Shown piece after piece: positions 60,161-64,000 of a DNA stretch of 64,000 nucleotides. The DNA is from Streptoalloteichus tenebrarius. GTDB lineage: Bacteria; Actinomycetota; Actinomycetes; Mycobacteriales; Pseudonocardiaceae. The notes under the pieces are model-generated. The model was not told where the DNA came from and did no database searches. It worked only from the letters and a program-made list of their open reading frames with translations. Position 1 is the first letter of the stretch; the number at the start of each line of letters is the position of its first letter. The DNA is taken from contig NZ_JAMTCP010000009.1 in assembly GCF_024171885.1 (NCBI RefSeq), positions 94,066 through 158,065 of the forward strand, in the 5' to 3' direction. A program made the translations under genes and the position numbers.

Positions 60161-61083
60161 CCCAGCCGTTCTCCCGCCTCGATCCTGCTGCCGCGCGCCC
60201 AGTCGGGGGCGGCCATCCGCTTCTTGCCCTGCGCCTGGACCTCGCCCAGCTCCACCGCGGTCGTCGCGGTGCCGACGAGCACGCGCCGCTTCTCCACGCG
60301 CAGCTCGCCGGGAGCCAGTCCGTCCACATCGGACGGTTGAACCGGGCCGAGCTTGACGCGCTCGCCCCGGAACACGCTCCACGCGCCGGGTTCCGGGCTC
60401 ACCGAGCGGACCAGCCGGTCGACGGCCAGCGCCGGGAGCGTGAAGTCGACCCTGGCGTCGTCCGCCGTGACCTTCGGCGCGTAGCTGACGCCCTCGGCCG
60501 GCTGCTCCACGGCCACGACGGCGCCGTCCTCGATTCCGTCCAGTGTGGACAGTAGCAACCGGGCGCCGGAGTCGGCCAGCCGGTCCAGCAGCTCGCCCGC
60601 CGTGTCCCTGGGCCGCACCGGCTCGGTCACGGTGCCGAACACCGGACCGGCGTCCAGCTCGCGCACGATCCGGAACGTGCTCGCGCCGGTGATCTCGTCG
60701 CCGTGCCGCACGGCGGCCTGCACCGGGGCGGCGCCGCGCCACGCGGGCAGCAGGGAGAAGTGCAGGTTGATCCAGCCGTGCGGCGGGATCTCCAGCGCGG
60801 ACTTCGGCAGCAACGCGCCGTAGGCCACGACCGGGCAGCAGTCGGGCGCCAGCTCGCGGAGCCTGGCCAGGAAGTCCGGGTCCCCGGCCCTGGCCGGGGT
60901 GAGCACCTCGATGCCGCGTTCGTCGGCGAGCGCGCCGACCGGCGAGCGGACCAGCCGCCGACCGCGCCCTGCCGGGGCGTCCGGCCGGGTCACCACGGCG
61001 ACCACCTCGTGCCGGGGCGAGTCGAGCAGCGCCCGCAGCGCGGGCAACGCGACCGCGGGCGTTCCCGCGAAGACCAGCCTCAT
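60157..61083 (-). CDS. fmt: Methionyl-tRNA formyltransferase
   Basis: 308-aa enzyme formylating initiator Met-t[43 protein letters not shown] (catalytic Asn/His), [18 protein letters not shown], and a C-terminal tRNA-binding domain. The start overlaps the def stop as ATGA. Together with Def it forms the N-formyl-methionine cycle. Confidence 0.96.
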   Translation of the reverse strand: MRLVFAGTPAVALPALRALLDSPRHEVVAVVTRPDAPAGRGRRLVRSPVGALADERGIEVLTPARAGDPDFLARLRELAPDCCPVVAYGALLPKSALEIPPHGWINLHFSLLPAWRGAAPVQAAVRHGDEITGASTFRIVRELDAGPVFGTVTEPVRPRDTAGELLDRLADSGARLLLSTLDGIEDGAVVAVEQPAEGVSYAPKVTADDARVDFTLPALAVDRLVRSVSPEPGAWSVFRGERVKLGPVQPSDVDGLAPGELRVEKRRVLVGTATTAVELGEVQAQGKKRMAAPDWARGSRIEAGERLG

Positions 61084-61628
61084 CGTGCCTTCCCGAACAG
61101 GGGGTGCGGACTCTGCTTGATCACCGGGGCCGGCTCGCCGAACCACTCCGCGCGCCGGATCTCCCGCATGGCGGCCTTGCGGGTCTCCGGGTCCAGCCGG
61201 TCGACGAACAGCACGCCGTCGAGGTGGTCGGTCTCGTGCTGGATGCAGCGGGCGAGCAGGTGGCTGCCCTCGACCTCGACCGGCTCGCCGTGCATGTTCC
61301 AGCCCCTGGCAACCACGTGCAGGTGACGGGTGCAGTCCCAGCGCAGGCCCGGGATGGACAGGCAGCCCTCGGGGCCGTCCTGCACCTCGTCGCCGACCAC
61401 GTCGAAGGTCGGGTTGACCAGGTGCCCGCCGAAGCCGTCGCAGTGGTAGGTGAAGACCCGCAGGCCCACCCCGATCTGCGGGGCGGCCAGCCCGGCCCCG
61501 CCCTCGTCCTCCATCGTGTCCCACAGGTCCTTCACCAGGACCCGCAGCTCCTTGTCGAAGTCGACGACCTCGGTGGCGCGGGTGCGCAGCACCGGGTCGC
61601 CGAAGAGCCGGACGGGCTGGACGGCCAC
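61080..61628 (-). CDS. def: Peptide deformylase
   Basis: 182-aa metalloenzyme removing the formyl group from nascent peptides. Three motifs: [27 protein letters not shown] and [12 protein letters not shown] (HExxH type with Cys as third metal ligand). Start GTG 61628 has GGGGAG upstream. First gene of def-fmt-rsmB. Confidence 0.96.
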   Translation of the reverse strand: MAVQPVRLFGDPVLRTRATEVVDFDKELRVLVKDLWDTMEDEGGAGLAAPQIGVGLRVFTYHCDGFGGHLVNPTFDVVGDEVQDGPEGCLSIPGLRWDCTRHLHVVARGWNMHGEPVEVEGSHLLARCIQHETDHLDGVLFVDRLDPETRKAAMREIRRAEWFGEPAPVIKQSPHPLFGKAR

Positions 61629-61722
61629 GGGTCTCCCCTCGACGCTGGTCTCGGACGGGCACCGGCGACCCCGGGGCATCGTCTCCGGGGCCGTCGCGGG
61701 CGCCGAGGCGAGTCTACGGGCG

Positions 61723-62065
61723 TCACCCTGACCGTTCGGGCGGTGTGCTCCCCGGCCAGCAGCCACGTGCCCGCCCAGGCGTCGACAGGGTCCGGACGGA
61801 CGGCCCGCGCGGTCGCGCGGTGTTCCGTGGGGTCACGCCTCGCCGTCGCTGGAACGCGACGCTGAGGGCGAAGGCGTCGGAGTAGCCGACCCTGCGGGCG
61901 ATCGAGCCGACGGTCGCGGCGGTCTCGCGGAGGAGGTCGGCCGCCAACGCGAGACGCCAGCCGGCCAGGTAGCTCACTGGGTGGCTCGCCGACCTCGGCG
62001 GCGAACCGACGGGCCAGCGTGGCCCTGGCCGCCCCCATCTGGCCCTCCCGTGGAGATGGCCGCAA
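61723..62065 (-). pseudogene. AraC-family regulator C-terminal relic
   Basis: Minus strand. GAARATLARRFAAEVGEP (first HTH) in one frame, then after a shift near 61975-61985 HPVSYLAGWRLALAADLLRE with TAATVGSIARRVGYSDAFAL and SVAFQRRRGVTPR (second HTH). The N-terminal sensor domain is missing; at about 62065 it runs into plus-strand P450-derived sequence. No ribosome site. Confidence 0.72.
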
Positions 62066-62147
62066 GGGGTGGGAGATGTTCCGCGGCTCCCGTGCCGCGA
62101 GGCGGGTGTGCGCTCGGCCGCGCCGCGTGCGGTGGCGCGGTCCTGCT

Positions 62148-62475
62148 GGCCTGGCTCCGTGCCATGCGCGGCGCCGCGCACGTGTGCCAGGACCCGAGGA
62201 CGGGGATCTGGCAGGTGTTCCGCTACCAGGACGTGCGGCAGGTCATGGCCGACACCGCCACCTTCTCCTCGGAGGTGACCCGGGTGGTGCCAGACAGCCA
62301 CACGTCGGCCAGGGGCAACGTGATGCTCACCGACCCACCCGAACACGGGAGGTTGCGGACGCTGGTGAGCCAGGCCTCCCCCAACCGGCCCGGCCAGCCG
62401 AAGGACGTGGCGGCGCTCAGGTGGAACAGTCTGACCAGCAGGATCCGCGAGCCGGTGGAGTGGATCGCCGGCGGC
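62148..62475 (+). pseudogene. Cytochrome P450 N-terminal relic
   Basis: Plus strand, one frame: WLRAMRGAAHVCQDPRTGIW, QVFRYQDVRQVMADTATFSS, EVTRVVPDSHTSARGNVMLT, DPPEHGRLRTLVSQA match the start of actinomycete P450s (to the DPPEHxRLR helix-C region). After LTSRI the similarity fades and the heme-binding Cys region is absent. No proper start codon. Confidence 0.72.
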
Positions 62476-62612
62476 GGGGCTTGGGAGATCTTCCAGGCTG
62501 TATGTTCAGTGGTCGCGAATCGGCTGAGGTTCTCCCCCATGACGGTGGGTGGACCGCCCCCGGGCCCCACCCACCGTCGCTATGAGGACGAGCAGGGTGC
62601 TGAGGAGGATGG

Positions 62613-62906
62613 GTGACCGGGCAGCCGCAGACCGATCAGGGACGACGTGTCACCGCCGGAGTTCTGGCGGTAGTTGGCATGACCAGCACGCTCGTCGGGT
62701 TGATGTTGACGTCCAGAGCGACGCAGGCGGGGCAGTTATGGGCGCACTGGGCACTGCCTGTGGTGGTGAGCTTGGCGCTGCTGGTCGCAGGCGTCCGGTT
62801 GGTTCGTGACCCACGACCACGGCCGCTGTGGGCGGTGGCCTGGTTCGGGTTCGGCATCCTGCTCGTCCGAGGTGCCATCAGGTTGGTGGGTCTGCTCACG
62901 GGCTGA
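62613..62906 (+). CDS. Small membrane protein, unknown
   Basis: 97-aa protein from GTG 62613 with GGAGG upstream. Three hydrophobic helices: AGVLAVVGMTSTLVGLMLTS, ALPVVVSLALLVAGVRLV, and LWAVAWFGFGILLVRGAIRL. No family recognised. It lies among decayed genes, yet its frame is clean. Confidence 0.55.
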   Translation: MTGQPQTDQGRRVTAGVLAVVGMTSTLVGLMLTSRATQAGQLWAHWALPVVVSLALLVAGVRLVRDPRPRPLWAVAWFGFGILLVRGAIRLVGLLTG

Positions 62907-63006
62907 GCACCGGTCCCCGCGAGGGCAGCCGAGGAGATGAGCCCGTGAACCAGTTGGCGGTGGGCGGATCAAGCTCATGTCCACCCGGGCGCCCTGGTGA
63001 TACATC

Positions 63007-63640
63007 GTGGTGTCGACGCTGGTGGTCTGGGCCTACGCAGCGCCGGGTGCGGTGTTGGCCTCGCCGGGCTCGCGGTCGCGAGTGGCCGATGTCGAAACCG
63101 GGATCGGACTGGGACGAGTCATCGTGATGGTGATGGCGGCGCTCTCGTTCACCACCGAGCACCGCTACGGCACCCTGCGGGTGAGCTACCTGGCCACACC
63201 CCGCCGGTGATGGGTCCTGACCGCGAAGGCGCGGTCGTCGCCGGGATCTCAGGCGCCCTGGGAGTGGTCCAGGGGTTGGGTGCGGTCCTGCTGGCCGCGA
63301 CGCTGGCCGACTCTGGCGTCGCTCTCATGTTGCACTCGCCACGCAGTGGCGGGAAGCGGTGGGACCAGGCGCGGTGTATGTGATCGATGCTCTGTTCGCC
63401 TTCAGCATGGCCGCGTGGTTCGGCAGCGCCACGGTCAGCTTCGTGTTGATCTGGGTGCTTCTCGCTGAGAACCTGCTGATCGCGGTGCCTGGCGGCGACC
63501 AGATCCGCCCCTGGTTCCTCTTCACCGCCCAAGCCCACTTCCTGGGCCAGGCCGGCCAGGGCTTCCCCTACCCGCCGCTGGTGGGCTTGGCCTGCGCGGC
63601 CAGGATCGCGCTTCTCCTGGCGATCGAGTCCACGTGTTCC
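63007..63640 (+). pseudogene. ABC-2 permease relic
   Basis: Pieces in successive frames: VSTLVVWAYAAPGAVLAS and GLGRVIVMVMAALSFTTEHR with YGTLRVSYLATPRR; then ISGALGVVQGLGAVLLAATL; then VGPGAVYVIDALFAFSMAAW, LIWVLLAENLLIAVPG and PPLVGLACAARIALLLAIES. The order and hydrophobic pattern follow an ABC-2 permease with about six helices, but at least two frameshifts are needed. Its 3' end overlaps the truncated SLOG gene. Confidence 0.6.
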
Positions 63641-63924
63641 AGCCGCACAACCTTCGAAGCCCGAGCCAACAAGTCGTCGTAGGTGGCGTGGTGGGACTCG
63701 GGCAGATCGTCCCGGTACGCACGCGCCGGGACAACGACGACCAACGCCCCACCCAAGTCGAGCACCGCTTGGGCAAACAGGGTGTCGGCACCGTCAGCCA
63801 GGCAGCTCACACCAACCAAGCCACCTTCAGCGTGACCGCGCAGCGTGTCCCGCAGCGCCACACTAACGAGGCGAGCGGTGTCGTCGGGCAACAAGCGGTG
63901 CCCACTAATGGCAAGCCTGATCAT
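63568..63924 (-). CDS. SLOG-type nucleotide-binding protein, C-terminally truncated
   Basis: 118-aa frame starting MIRLAISGHRLLPDDTARLV. The first two thirds match the SLOG gene at 49537-50013: VGVSCLADGADTLFAQAVLD, LVVVVPARAYRDDL versus VSCLAPGADQVFARVVLD, LEVVLPAADYRARL. After VVRLEHVDS the expected AYLAAS...WDG...GGTADVV part is replaced by IARRSAILAAQAKPTSGG, read from the permease relic. So the 3' third is lost. ATGA overlap with an upstream gene. Confidence 0.65.
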   Translation of the reverse strand: MIRLAISGHRLLPDDTARLVSVALRDTLRGHAEGGLVGVSCLADGADTLFAQAVLDLGGALVVVVPARAYRDDLPESHHATYDDLLARASKVVRLEHVDSIARRSAILAAQAKPTSGG

Positions 63925-64000
63925 GGCGTCTCCCGTTCGTAGAGATCGACCAAGGCGGTGTCGAGTGCTTCGGCTTCACTTGCCGAAGCCGGTAGAGAAG
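63921..64000 (-). CDS. 3' end of a gene upstream of the truncated SLOG gene
   Basis: The last codons SASEAEALDTALVDLYERET then Pro and a TGA that overlaps the SLOG start (ATGA). The rest lies beyond the window. Too short for identification; a two-gene unit with the SLOG protein is likely. Confidence 0.5.
   Translation of the reverse strand, partial: SLPASASEAEALDTALVDLYERETP

Overview
High-GC actinobacterial DNA, most like a Pseudonocardiaceae genome of the Saccharothrix/Actinosynnema/Lentzea type. Signs are many GTG starts, ATGA/GTGA overlaps, actinobacteria-only proteins (WhiA, RbpA, OpcA) and a gene order that largely follows the Mycobacterium tuberculosis Rv1405-Rv1458 block. It is a chromosomal core-metabolism region with accessory islands; no rRNA, tRNA or CRISPR array was seen.

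Layout. 1-3023: ABC exporter (ATPase cut by the window edge, permease) and CtaA/COX15 heme A synthase. 3162-9168: accessory stretch with a GbsR/MarR regulator, a frameshifted DddA-like deaminase next to an intact Imm1 immunity gene, an MBL-fold hydrolase, a secreted Gln/Pro-rich protein and an ATP-grasp enzyme. 9315-20317: quinone oxidoreductase, CtaB, then the sugar-phosphate operon tkt-tal-pgi-zwf-opcA-pgl. 20434-23881: decayed genes (vapBC, Uma2) and small conserved proteins. 24188-29447: orphan histidine kinase, rbpA, secG, and gap-pgk-tpiA (minus strand). 29732-34724: glycerol regulon glpF-glpK-glpD under an IclR-type regulator with matching palindromic operators. 35207-41365: secreted protein, then the minus-strand uvrC-rapZ-yvcK-whiA cluster. 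41465-50013: accessory island with cupin, three transposase relics (IS5, IS982, IS481), a subtilase, two Rieske paralogues, and an HTH/TPR regulator with a SLOG-type protein. 50084-52954: alpha/beta hydrolase, DHODH-like flavoprotein, secreted NlpC/P60-like protein. 53519-61628: minus-strand def-fmt-rsmB, rpe, ribD, ribE-ribBA-ribH-PH-domain block. 61723-64000: gene graveyard (AraC, P450, ABC permease relics) and a truncated second SLOG gene.

How it fits together. The core carries upper glycolysis, the pentose phosphate pathway, glycerol entry, heme A synthesis, riboflavin synthesis (ribulose-5-phosphate from rpe/pentose phosphate feeds RibBA) and initiator-Met processing (Fmt, Def). Between these blocks lie insertion and decay zones that hold broken toxin-antitoxin and polymorphic-toxin genes and relic transposases. 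Several genes (ctaA, rpe, uvrC, the cupin gene, the glycerol regulator, the 8860-9168 gene) have a TANNNT -10 box 6-7 nt before a GTG/ATG and no Shine-Dalgarno, so they are probably leaderless. Functions are assigned by recognising protein motifs by eye; no database search was possible.
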